Assembly (NCBI GenBank): GCA_947066815.1
Contig: CAMSZT010000006.1
Coordinates: 1-64,000 of the forward strand
Direction of reading: 5' to 3'
DNA: 64,000 nt
Source of the DNA: an uncultured Lachnotalea sp.
GTDB taxonomy: Bacteria > Bacillota > Clostridia > Lachnospirales > Lachnospiraceae
Shown here: positions 53,113 to 60,169 of the stretch, piece by piece
Position numbering within the stretch: position 1 is the first letter of the stretch
Layout: every line of letters starts with the position of its first letter
Position numbers and translations under genes: made by a program
Notes under the pieces: model-generated
The model's input: only the letters and a program-made list of their open reading frames with translations
Told to the model about the DNA's origin: nothing
Database searches by the model: none

Positions 53113-53323
53113 ATTTTAACAGACGCTCCTCCCGCAAAGAATCCATATCGATATCTGAAGAAACGCCGCCAAGCATTCCGCGCAGGGAATCCACAGCAGA
53201 TATTTGGGGATTTACGACTTTAGCGACCGTTTTCCCATTGCGGGTGATAAAGATATCTTCCTTGGCGATCAATTCAAGGTACTTTCCGAAATTAGCTTTA
53301 AATTCTGTCGCTGTGACAACCAT
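53096..53323 (-). CDS. Phd/YefM-family antitoxin (orphan)
   Basis: A 75-residue antitoxin with the Phd DNA-binding N-domain (VVTATEFKANFGKYLELIAK, then EDIFITRNGKTVAKVVN) and a C-terminal toxin-binding segment (SLRGMLGGVSSDIDMDSLRE). The ATG at 53323 follows AGGAGG on the minus strand. Its 3' end overlaps the PIN toxin start by 17 bases, the normal layout of such pairs. Since the toxin is deleted, it now stands as an orphan, possibly still binding DNA just upstream of the flagellin promoter region. Confidence 0.87.
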   Translation of the reverse strand: MVVTATEFKANFGKYLELIAKEDIFITRNGKTVAKVVNPQISAVDSLRGMLGGVSSDIDMDSLREERLLKYENNV

Positions 53324-53474
53324 GGCGAAAGCCTCCTTAATATTTGGGTTATTTTTATTGTATGCGATTTTCTTGGAAAAATCAATAAAATCATGCGAAA
53401 TAGGAAGAAACGATGTCAAAAATCGTTCGATATGAAAGACCGAAAAATTCTTTCAAAATTTTTCGTTTTTCCCC

Positions 53475-53501
53475 TTATCCATTCCTCCAGGCTGCCGATA
53501 A
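53475..53501 (+). promoter_or_regulatory. Sigma-28 promoter of the flagellin gene
   Basis: TTAT (53475-53478), 15 bases, then a perfect GCCGATAA (53494-53501), with CC before the TTAT. The expected start of transcription is near 53508, giving a leader of about 128 bases before the flagellin ATG. Confidence 0.85.
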
Positions 53502-53507
53502 TATAAT

Positions 53508-53635
53508 TGTACAGTAAAGACGTACAGAAAAAACAACAGGTCAGACCAGTAGACCGGATGCAGGGCCCGCGTCGGGGATATTGTCAGGGACAGGGAGGTC
53601 GCTGCGGGGATGACTGAAAACAAGGAGGTAAATGT
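53508..53635 (+). promoter_or_regulatory. Flagellin 5' leader with multiple GGA motifs (candidate CsrA target)
   Basis: Six GGA triplets lie in the leader (53556, 53576, 53588, 53594, 53608, 53624). The last is inside the ribosome binding site AAGGAGG just before the ATG, the position at which CsrA blocks hag translation in Bacillus. csrA and fliW are both present in the window. Binding itself is inferred. Confidence 0.5.
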
Positions 53636-54463
53636 ATGCAGATCCAACATAATATTCAGGCGTTAAACTCTACCAGAAACTTGGGTATCAACAACAAGGC
53701 ATTGGGCAAGAACTTAGAGAAGCTGTCCTCCGGTTACAGGATCAACCGTGCAGGCGATGACGCTGCCGGACTCGCTATTTCCGAGCAGATGAGAAGCCAG
53801 ATCAACGGTCTGAACCAGGCTGCTACCAACGCAGAGGATGCCATCGGTCTGATCCAGACGGCTGAAGGTGCTTTGACCGAGGTGCACTCCATGCTTCAGC
53901 GTATGGTTACCCTGTACACTCAGTCCGCCAATGCGACCATGAACAGTACAGCTTCTTCTAACGTTCAGGTTGAGGTTCAGGCTCTGATGGACGAAATTGA
54001 TCGTATTGCGAGTTACACGGATTTCAACGGTACCAAGCCTTTGAGTGCCGCTGCCGCTGCCAAAGGTAGCTTGACATTCCAGATTGGACCGAGCAAATCT
54101 GAGACGATTAGCGTTGGGCAGCAGAATATGACGACGGCTAATATTTTAAATGGCGTTACGGCTAAGATGGTAGATAATCTTACTCAGGCAAATAAGGCTC
54201 TTACCAGCATTAACAACGCGATTAACGCGGTATCCAAGTTCCGTGCCAGCCTCGGTGCTGCCCAGAACCGTCTGGAGCATACCGTGAACAGCCTGAAGGT
54301 AACCTCTGAGAACATCCAGGATGCTGAGAGCCGTATCCGTGATACGAATATGCCCAGCGAGATCACTGCCTTCACCAAGAACAACATCTTGCTGCAGGCG
54401 TCTCAGTCCATGCTTTCTCAGGCAAATGCCGTACCTCAGAGCGTCCTGAGCATGTTAGGTTAA
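53636..54463 (+). CDS. fliC: Flagellin
   Basis: The filament protein, 275 residues, close to the minimal D0-D1 length. The N-terminal half has IQHNIQALNSTRNL, LEKLSSGYRINRAGDDAAGL and the D1 helix LQRM (residues 87-90). The C-terminal half has AQNRLEHTVNSLK and ENIQDAESRIRDT. The hypervariable centre is only about 60 residues and looks more AT-rich than the ends. In the TLR5-contact helix, R89, L93 and Q96 are kept but neighbouring residues are unusual (VTLYT instead of NELAV-like). Glycosyltransferase genes lie on both sides. Confidence 0.96.
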   Translation: MQIQHNIQALNSTRNLGINNKALGKNLEKLSSGYRINRAGDDAAGLAISEQMRSQINGLNQAATNAEDAIGLIQTAEGALTEVHSMLQRMVTLYTQSANATMNSTASSNVQVEVQALMDEIDRIASYTDFNGTKPLSAAAAAKGSLTFQIGPSKSETISVGQQNMTTANILNGVTAKMVDNLTQANKALTSINNAINAVSKFRASLGAAQNRLEHTVNSLKVTSENIQDAESRIRDTNMPSEITAFTKNNILLQASQSMLSQANAVPQSVLSMLG

Positions 54464-54515
54464 GCTTAAGGCTTCTGCCAAGAGCAATGTAAAGCAACTG
54501 CATAGCATGAAGAGT

Positions 54516-54558
54516 AAGGCCATCCCGGGCTCCGGCTGCGGGGCGGCCTTTTCTTTTT
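54516..54558 (+). terminator. Rho-independent terminator after flagellin
   Basis: AAGGCC (54516-54521) and CCCG pair with CGGG and GGCCTT (54545-54550) around an 11-base loop, with one 2-base mismatch, followed by a T-rich run. It would insulate the abundant flagellin message from the glycosyltransferase genes. Confidence 0.75.
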
Positions 54559-54702
54559 ATGCATACGCCGATGCAGAGGAATATGCCGCCGGAGCGGCAC
54601 ATCGGCGGTGCACGAGCAGGGGAAAGGACGTGCCCCTGCACGATTGGGAAGGGGAGAGGGCGCGGCATAAAGCTGCAAGACGGGATTTTACGGAGGTTGT
54701 CT

Positions 54703-55998
54703 ATGAAGGGAAAAGGGAAGCCGAGGATTTCTCTGTGCATGATCGTGAAAAACGAGGAGAGGAAGCTGGAGCGGGCATTGTCTTGGGGGGATGGGATCCT
54801 CTGGGAGAAGATTGTGGTGGATACGGGCAGCACGGACGGGACCGTAGCTCTGGCAGAGAGGTTGGGGGCGAAGGTTTCTTATTTTGAGTGGATCGATGAT
54901 TTTTCGGCGGCCCGGAATTTTGCCCTGGGGCAGGCGAAGGGGGACTGGATCCTGACGCTGGACGCCGACGAGTATCCGGCCCCCGGGACTCCGGAGAAGC
55001 TTCGCTCGATCCTGGAGCGGGCGGAGGCAAAGGGAGCCGACGGGGTATTTGGGGAGATCCTGGAGTTGAACGATAAGGGGGAGGTGACGACCTGCTCCTC
55101 CCGGATCCGCCTGTTCCGCAATGCGCCAAAGATCCGCTACCGGAGGAGGATCCATGAGCAGCTGGGTTTTTCGGACGGCCGGGATATGCGGCTGGCGGAT
55201 GCGGGGGAGGAACTGGCCTTTTTCCATGACGGCTACGCGGGGGAGGCCCACGTAGGGAAGCAGAGGAGCAGGCGGAATCTGATCCTCTTGGAGAAGGAGC
55301 TTGCGGAGCGGCCGGACGACCATGAGATCATGGGGTATCTGGGGGATGAGCATAAGAGTTTCGGGGATATGGAGGAGGCGGTCCGGTGGTACCGGCGGTC
55401 GGTGGAGCATATGCCGGAAACCCTTTCCGGGAGCGATCCCCGCAGCGCCTGGACTTTTTCCTCTCTGATTTCCTTCTACGCCTCGGAGGGGGACTATCCG
55501 GAGGCGGAGAGGATCTACCAGCAGGCGGTTAGAAAACAGCCCGGCGAGGCAGATTACGACTATCAGATGGGGTGTTTTTCGGTGGCCGTGGGGAGGTGGG
55601 AGGACGGGATTCGTTACTTGACTGTGGGGCTTGACAAGCTGGAGAAGCATGGGACTTCCAACTCGTGTATGCAGATCCGAGCCGCCCTGGAGGATGTTTA
55701 CGGGAATCTGGCCCTGTGCTTTCTGCGGAGCGGAAGGCGGAAGGAAGCGGTGGAGACGGCGGTGGCAATTTTGAAGGTCAAGGCGTACGATATGCGTGCC
55801 CTTTATATTTTGCTGTCGGCATTTTTTGAGGACGGAGGAGTCAGGGCAGAGCAGGTTTCTTACTTGGACAGTGTTGCGGGATTTTTGGGGAAATTGTATC
55901 GGCTTTCTGAGCTGAAAGATCGGCTTTTTATTGCAAGAGCCGCCAAAGAGGCAGGATGGGAGGCGATGCGTATATGGATGGAGGGACAGGGAAGGTGA
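54703..55998 (+). CDS. GT2 glycosyltransferase with TPR domain, directly downstream of flagellin
   Basis: A 431-residue protein. The GT2 domain has SLCMIVKNEERKLERALSWG, VVDTGSTDGT, and the DAD motif in LDADEY (about residues 86-91), with RRIHEQ after it. The C-terminal half (from about residue 195) is TPR-like (VRWYRRSVEHMP, AERIYQQAV). CGGAGG precedes ATG 54703. It is the nearest enzyme gene to flagellin and the likeliest flagellin glycosyltransferase. The stop overlaps the next GTG start by the GTGA pattern, so the two are coupled. Confidence 0.88.
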   Translation: MKGKGKPRISLCMIVKNEERKLERALSWGDGILWEKIVVDTGSTDGTVALAERLGAKVSYFEWIDDFSAARNFALGQAKGDWILTLDADEYPAPGTPEKLRSILERAEAKGADGVFGEILELNDKGEVTTCSSRIRLFRNAPKIRYRRRIHEQLGFSDGRDMRLADAGEELAFFHDGYAGEAHVGKQRSRRNLILLEKELAERPDDHEIMGYLGDEHKSFGDMEEAVRWYRRSVEHMPETLSGSDPRSAWTFSSLISFYASEGDYPEAERIYQQAVRKQPGEADYDYQMGCFSVAVGRWEDGIRYLTVGLDKLEKHGTSNSCMQIRAALEDVYGNLALCFLRSGRRKEAVETAVAILKVKAYDMRALYILLSAFFEDGGVRAEQVSYLDSVAGFLGKLYRLSELKDRLFIARAAKEAGWEAMRIWMEGQGR

Positions 55999-57311
55999 AA
56001 AAGATTCGGATATCGCAGTGTATGATCGTAAAGAACGAGGAAAAAAACATCGAGAGGGCTCTTCTCTGGGGAAAAGACATCATGTGGGAGCAGATCGTGG
56101 TGGATACCGGGAGCACGGATCGGACGGTGGAGATGGCGAAAGGGCTTGGAGCGAAGGTCTTTCACTTTGACTGGATCGATGATTTTGCGGCGGCCAAAAA
56201 TTTTGCCATCGAGCAGGCAAAAGGCGACTGGATCGCATTTCTGGATGCCGATGAATATATGAATGCCGACGATGCGAAAAAGCTGGAACAGCTGTTGGGA
56301 AAGATAGAAAAACTTCCGTATCTGGCCCTGTTGACAGATTGGCTGAATTTGAATGAAGCGGGGGAAGTATTCCGGGGCGGAAGCCAGATGCGTTTTTTTC
56401 GGAACGGTCGGGGTATCCATTATGCAGGACGGATTCATGAGAGTCTGGAAAAAAAGGGGGCGCCCTGGAAGGCGGAGGACTTTCTGGATGGCTGCGGGGA
56501 ACTGCGTATTTTCCACACCGGTTATACGGACAAAGCATTGGTATCGGGAGATAAGATAGAACGGAATAAAAAGCTGATCTTGAAGGAACTGGAGGAGCGG
56601 CCGGAGGATTATGCCATGATGGGAAATCTGGCCGACGTTTACAGGGCAATGGGAGAATTTGACTTGGCCATTGAATGGTATGAAAGGTCAAATCGTCAGT
56701 TTTTGATACAGGAGCCGGACTGGCAGGGGATGAACGAACGTATGATCACGAATTATTCCTGTCTCCTGAATCTGTTATGTGCGGAAAAAAAGGATAGGGC
56801 ATGGATACTGCGCACCTATGAAGAGGCAATCCGGGAATTTCCGCAGGAATCGGATTTTGATTATCTGGTGGGAATGTATCTGGCCGGACAAAACGAGTGG
56901 AAACAGGCGGCAAGCCATCTGGAACGGGCGCTCAAGATCCTGGAGCAAAACAGCCTGGTCTGCCAGGGAATGATGCTGACGGCGGATCTGCAGCGGGTAT
57001 GGGAGTATCTGGCGATGGCTTATTTCAATGACGGGAAAAAGGAAAACTGTGTCAATACCTGTGTCGCTTTTTTGAAAGAGGAGCGTTTTTCTAAGGGGAT
57101 CCTGCGGATCCTGCTGACAGTTTTCGGAAGAGAAGCCGACGCAGGACAGGTCCTGGATTTCCTGGGAAAGCTCTATGATCTCTCAAACCTAAAAGAACGC
57201 CTGTTTGTTTTGAAGGCGGCGAAGGAGGTCGGATACGAAGGGCTGGCGCAGGAACTGAGACCCTTCTTTTCGCCGCAGGAATTAGAGGCTCTAAAAAGCA
57301 TGGGAATGTGA
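55995..57311 (+). CDS. GT2 glycosyltransferase with TPR domain, paralogue
   Basis: A 438-residue paralogue of the upstream protein: SQCMIVKNEEKNIERALLWG, VVDTGSTDRT, DAD at D84/D86, RIHESL, then TPR helices. GTG 55995 overlaps the upstream stop (GTGA); an in-frame ATG at 55956 is possible but would overlap by 43 bases. Its GT domain is especially close to that of the interrupted protein at 47392 (both have GxDIMWEQIVVDTGSTDRT). It ends before a strong terminator. Confidence 0.88.
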   Translation: MKKIRISQCMIVKNEEKNIERALLWGKDIMWEQIVVDTGSTDRTVEMAKGLGAKVFHFDWIDDFAAAKNFAIEQAKGDWIAFLDADEYMNADDAKKLEQLLGKIEKLPYLALLTDWLNLNEAGEVFRGGSQMRFFRNGRGIHYAGRIHESLEKKGAPWKAEDFLDGCGELRIFHTGYTDKALVSGDKIERNKKLILKELEERPEDYAMMGNLADVYRAMGEFDLAIEWYERSNRQFLIQEPDWQGMNERMITNYSCLLNLLCAEKKDRAWILRTYEEAIREFPQESDFDYLVGMYLAGQNEWKQAASHLERALKILEQNSLVCQGMMLTADLQRVWEYLAMAYFNDGKKENCVNTCVAFLKEERFSKGILRILLTVFGREADAGQVLDFLGKLYDLSNLKERLFVLKAAKEVGYEGLAQELRPFFSPQELEALKSMGM

Positions 57312-57354
57312 GAGATTATGGGGATATGAAAAATACAGCAGGCTGCCCCCGCAT

Positions 57355-57404
57355 CGGGCCGGGAACCCAGGGCTTTCGCCCTGGGTTTTCCGGCCCGGTT
57401 TTTT
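57355..57404. terminator. Strong terminator after the glycosyltransferase pair
   Basis: CGGGCCGG (57355-57362) and an inner AACCCAGGGC pair with GCCCTGGGTT and CCGGCCCG (57390-57397) around TTTC, followed by T6. It separates convergent + and - genes and may also serve the Spo0A-like gene on the minus strand. Confidence 0.88.
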
Positions 57405-57408
57405 GCGG

Positions 57409-57738
57409 TCACTCTTCCCTCAGATAGTCGGCGAAGAGGGCGATCAGCTCCCTGGGATAGGGGCGGGACGCCCGGCAGAAGGGGCAGCCGATCTCCTCCA
57501 GCAGCTCGTATCCGCCGTTTCTCATGATCACGTCCCGGACGGTGCGGATGTCCTTTTCCAGCTGGAACATGGAGACATTGTGCCGTCTGGCAATGGGAAG
57601 GTAGATGTTTTTCTGGATGCCGGTCAGGCGGGCCGGGTCCTCTGCGGCCATGGATACGGCTTCCGTGAAAAAGGGATAACCGGTGTAGCATTTGTTCACT
57701 CCGGTCTGGCGGAGCAGGGAATCAAGAGTCTTTTTCAT
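57409..57738 (-). CDS. Stand-alone Spo0A C-terminal-domain protein, copy 1
   Basis: A 109-residue protein resembling the DNA-binding effector domain of Spo0A without the receiver. Features are the GYPFFTEAVSMAAEDPARLT helix, IYLPIARRHNVSMFQLEKDI (recognition helix region) and the RPYPRELIALFADYL ending (compare NSEFIAMIADKL in Spo0A). ATG 57738 follows GGAGG. A 7-bp inverted repeat, TATTATT/AATAATA (57769-57785), lies in its upstream region and may be an operator. Two more distant paralogues follow on the same strand. Function unknown. Confidence 0.78.
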   Translation of the reverse strand: MKKTLDSLLRQTGVNKCYTGYPFFTEAVSMAAEDPARLTGIQKNIYLPIARRHNVSMFQLEKDIRTVRDVIMRNGGYELLEEIGCPFCRASRPYPRELIALFADYLREE

Positions 57739-57835
57739 TGGTACCTCCAATATCAAAAACAGAGTACTTATTATTAAGAATAATATAGAGGAAAATAGAA
57801 AATTTTTCCATGGAACAGACAGAAAAAGACATTTG

Positions 57836-58365
57836 GGGACAGCCCGTTTTGTCAGCTGGTTACAGTTTTTGCCTGCCGTGACGGTCCGCGGAGGTATGCT
57901 CCGGATCTATAGGTCCGATCACGGGAAATGGTAGGGAAACCTGTTTTTCCGTACATACCGGGCAAAGACCTCGATGAGTTCACAGGGATAAGGCTTTTCT
58001 GCGTGCCAGTGCCTGCTTCCGGTCATTGCCTCCAGAAGGTCTGCGCCGCCGTGTTTCATGATGGTATCCCGGACATCCCGGATGTTTTTGGAGACGGTGC
58101 TGACTGTGGTGCCGTGGCGTTCGGCGATGGGAGCGTAAATGCTGCGGGAGATGTTCTGCATGCGGGACAGATCTTCTGCCGCCATCCATACGGCTTCCAT
58201 GAAAAGCCTGCCTGCGATGCGGTGGCGGTAGATCCCGGCTGAATAAAAGAATTCCGGCATGCCTGTATTCCGGAGGCTGTTTTTGCCGGAGCCTGCCGTG
58301 TCGTTTGTTTTGCTGTTGGTAAAATATCTCATCTGTTTTCTCCTTTTGTGCATTTGGGCTGTCCC
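57836..58365. repeat. Duplicated cassette, copy A, around Spo0A_C gene 2
   Basis: The unit begins GGGACAGCCC (57836-57845) and ends with its inverted form GGGCTGTCCC (58356-58365), with one Spo0A_C gene between. Similar flanking sequence (GTCAnCTGGTT after the left end, TTATTCAAGAAA after the right end) recurs in copy B. No transposase is inside. Confidence 0.6.
57919..58332 (-). CDS. Stand-alone Spo0A C-terminal-domain protein, copy 2
   Basis: A 137-residue protein with a Ser/Asn-rich N-terminus and a Spo0A_C-like domain from about residue 30: GIYRHRIAGRLFMEAVWMAA, SIYAPIAERHGTTVSTVSKN (recognition region), VRDTIMKHGGADLLEAM and PYPCELIEVFARYVRK. The ATG at 58332 follows AAAAGGAG. It is about as similar to copy 3 as recent duplicates are, differing in scattered residues. 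There is no receiver domain, so any signal must come another way. Confidence 0.77.
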   Translation of the reverse strand: MRYFTNSKTNDTAGSGKNSLRNTGMPEFFYSAGIYRHRIAGRLFMEAVWMAAEDLSRMQNISRSIYAPIAERHGTTVSTVSKNIRDVRDTIMKHGGADLLEAMTGSRHWHAEKPYPCELIEVFARYVRKNRFPYHFP

Positions 58366-58553
58366 TTATTCAAGAAAAAAGGGGAAATCCGGAAAAATCA
58401 AGATGAAAATGTTACTTGCTTTGCATTCAGAAAAATATCGGGGCCTTTGTATGGGAAGGCTTTCAGGAGAAGAGGGAAGGCCGGGGCGCATGGGGAAACG
58501 GACCATGAGAGAAAGAGTGTTGCGGGACGATACTCCGAAGGGCCTTTTTCATG

Positions 58554-59069
58554 GGGACAGCCCTCTGGTCATCTGGTTGGGTTGTGTCTGCCGGGGCAGC
58601 TTACAAAAGGCGGACCCGGCCTATAGAGTATCGTGGGGAATCCCCTGTTTTCGTATGTACCGGGCGAGGACTCCGATGATTTCACAGGGATAAGGGGGTT
58701 CCGTATGCCAGTGCCTGCTCCCGGTCATTGCTTCCAGAAGGTCCGCGCCGCCGTGTTCCATGATGGTGTCCCGGACATCCCGGATATTTTTGGAAACGGC
58801 GCCGACTGTGGTGCCGTGCCGCTCGGCGATGGGACCGTAGATCCTGCGGGAGACGTTGTCCATGCGGGAGGTGTCTTCCGCCGCCATGAATACGGCTTCC
58901 ATGAAGATCCGGCCCGCGACGCGGTGGCGGTAGATCCCGGCCGAATAAAAGAATTCCGGCGTGTCCGTATTCTGCCGGCTGTTTTTGCCGGAGTTTTCGC
59001 TGCTGTTCGTTCTGCTGCTGATGTGATCGTTCATTTTCTCTTCTCCTTTTGTGTTTTGAGGACTGTCCC
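58554..59069. repeat. Duplicated cassette, copy B, around Spo0A_C gene 3
   Basis: The unit begins GGGACAGCCC (58554-58563) and ends GGACTGTCCC (59060-59069), one mismatch from the perfect inverted repeat. Contents and flanks are homologous to copy A, about 720 bases upstream. Confidence 0.6.
58621..59034 (-). CDS. Stand-alone Spo0A C-terminal-domain protein, copy 3
   Basis: A 137-residue close paralogue of copy 2: GIYRHRVAGRIFMEAVFMAA, RIYGPIAERHGTTVGAVSKN, VRDTIMEHGGADLLEAM, PYPCEIIGVLARYIRK. The ATG at 59034 follows AAAAGGAGAAGAG. Duplication includes flanking DNA. The first 30 residues differ most, and the two C-terminal tails diverge. As with the others, DNA binding is inferred from resemblance to Spo0A. 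Confidence 0.77.
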   Translation of the reverse strand: MNDHISSRTNSSENSGKNSRQNTDTPEFFYSAGIYRHRVAGRIFMEAVFMAAEDTSRMDNVSRRIYGPIAERHGTTVGAVSKNIRDVRDTIMEHGGADLLEAMTGSRHWHTEPPYPCEIIGVLARYIRKQGIPHDTL

Positions 59070-59304
59070 TATTCAAGAAATACGGAAAAATCAGAGAAAA
59101 TCAAGAGGGAGGATCCCTGGATCGGACAAGACAGGCAGGAAATAGGATTTCGGCGCCTGCCTGTGCCGGAAAAAGAAAAGGGTGCGGGGTGAACGGAGAG
59201 GATACAAGTTAATTAAGGAAAAGAAAGCGTGAGAAAAGGAGGCGTGTGAAAACGAAACGGCATATCCGGGGCATACCGGAACGGCCCGGTTCCCCGCTTT
59301 CTTT

Positions 59305-59418
59305 TCAGGACGACGGAGACGTAAAGCGCGTATACATAATGGCCAGATATCCATAAAATAAAATGTAGAGTATGATCCTCAAAATGATAAAAAACTGTTC
59401 CTCATTCGGTCGTTTCAT
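59305..59418 (-). CDS. Possible 37-residue single-span membrane protein
   Basis: From ATG 59418 the minus strand encodes MKRPNEEQ followed by one strongly hydrophobic segment (FFIILRIILYILFYGYLAIM) and a short polar tail ending at 59305. AAAGG lies about 8 bases before the ATG, and a reasonable promoter is upstream (59492-59519). Short membrane ORFs arise by chance, so the call is tentative. It shares no recognised family. The rest of 59070-59620 shows nothing else I can support. Confidence 0.4.
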   Translation of the reverse strand: MKRPNEEQFFIILRIILYILFYGYLAIMYTRFTSPSS

Positions 59419-59491
59419 GGGTGTGCCTTTCTGCGATAGGGATTTGGCACCGACGCAGGAACATCCACTGTACATCGGCGTCAACGTCTAT

Positions 59492-59519
59492 TGTATAACA
59501 GAGCGGTGTCCGATAGCAA
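59492..59519 (-). promoter_or_regulatory. Possible sigma-A promoter for the small membrane ORF
   Basis: On the minus strand, TTGCTA (59519-59514), 16 bases, then TATACA (59497-59492), about 75 bases before the ATG at 59418. Confidence 0.4.
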
Positions 59520-59622
59520 GAAAATTTGCATTAACAGACGGATTAAATGGAAGATTGTACCAAAAAAAGAACATGGAAAATATCCGGATTGCCCGGAGGG
59601 GGAATTTAAATTCGGCGAATCC

Positions 59623-59651
59623 TTGACGGCCGGCTTGTTTTGTGGTATAGT
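59623..59651 (+). promoter_or_regulatory. Sigma-A promoter of the rpmG-secE-nusG-rplKA operon
   Basis: TTGACG (59623-59628), 17 bases, TATAGT (59646-59651), about 130 bases before rpmG. An ATTCGGCGAAT palindrome lies immediately upstream. Confidence 0.8.
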
Positions 59652-59780
59652 AAATAGGCGTATGGAAGCGGAGGGCTCTTTTTTTTTGCCCGGGAAATGG
59701 CGGATGCTCCGGGCAGAAGCGTATCCGGGGCGGAAGAAAACGGGTCCAGATCACAAAAAATAATAACGGAGGTGGAAGTT

Positions 59781-59930
59781 GTGCGTGTAAGGATTACATT
59801 GGCATGTACGGAATGCAAGCAGCGAAATTACAACATGACAAAGGATAAGAAAGCACATCCTGAGAGAATGGAGACCAAGAAGTACTGCAGATTCTGCAGG
59901 ACGCATACGATGCACAAGGAAACGAAGTAA
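59781..59930 (+). CDS. rpmG: 50S ribosomal protein L33
   Basis: A 49-residue large-subunit protein with four zinc-binding cysteines (C9, C12, C36, C39), so it is the zinc (C+) form. The start [16 protein letters not shown] is standard. Initiation is at GTG 59781 after GGAGGTGG. rpmG before secE is the usual Firmicutes order. Confidence 0.96.
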   Translation: MRVRITLACTECKQRNYNMTKDKKAHPERMETKKYCRFCRTHTMHKETK

Positions 59931-59962
59931 GCGGACGGCGGCATAAGGAAAGCGAGAAGGAC

Positions 59963-60154
59963 ATGGAAGAAAGCGCAAAAAAGAAAAAAAGCTTATTCAA
60001 AAGCCTGAAGGCCGAGTTCAAAAAGGTGATCTGGCCTGACAAAAAATCTTTCACAAGGCAGACCATCGCAGTACTGCTCACATCGGTGTTCCTCGGCGCG
60101 CTGATCGCACTTTTGGATCTGGTGATCAAATTCGGCATCAATTTCGTGATATAA
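59963..60154 (+). CDS. secE: Preprotein translocase subunit SecE
   Basis: The small essential SecYEG subunit, 63 residues. It has the conserved amphipathic helix (LKAEFKKVIWPDKKSF) followed by one membrane helix. It lies between rpmG and nusG as in nearly all Firmicutes. Confidence 0.95.
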   Translation: MEESAKKKKSLFKSLKAEFKKVIWPDKKSFTRQTIAVLLTSVFLGALIALLDLVIKFGINFVI

Positions 60155-60169
60155 GGATAAGGTGAAGAT

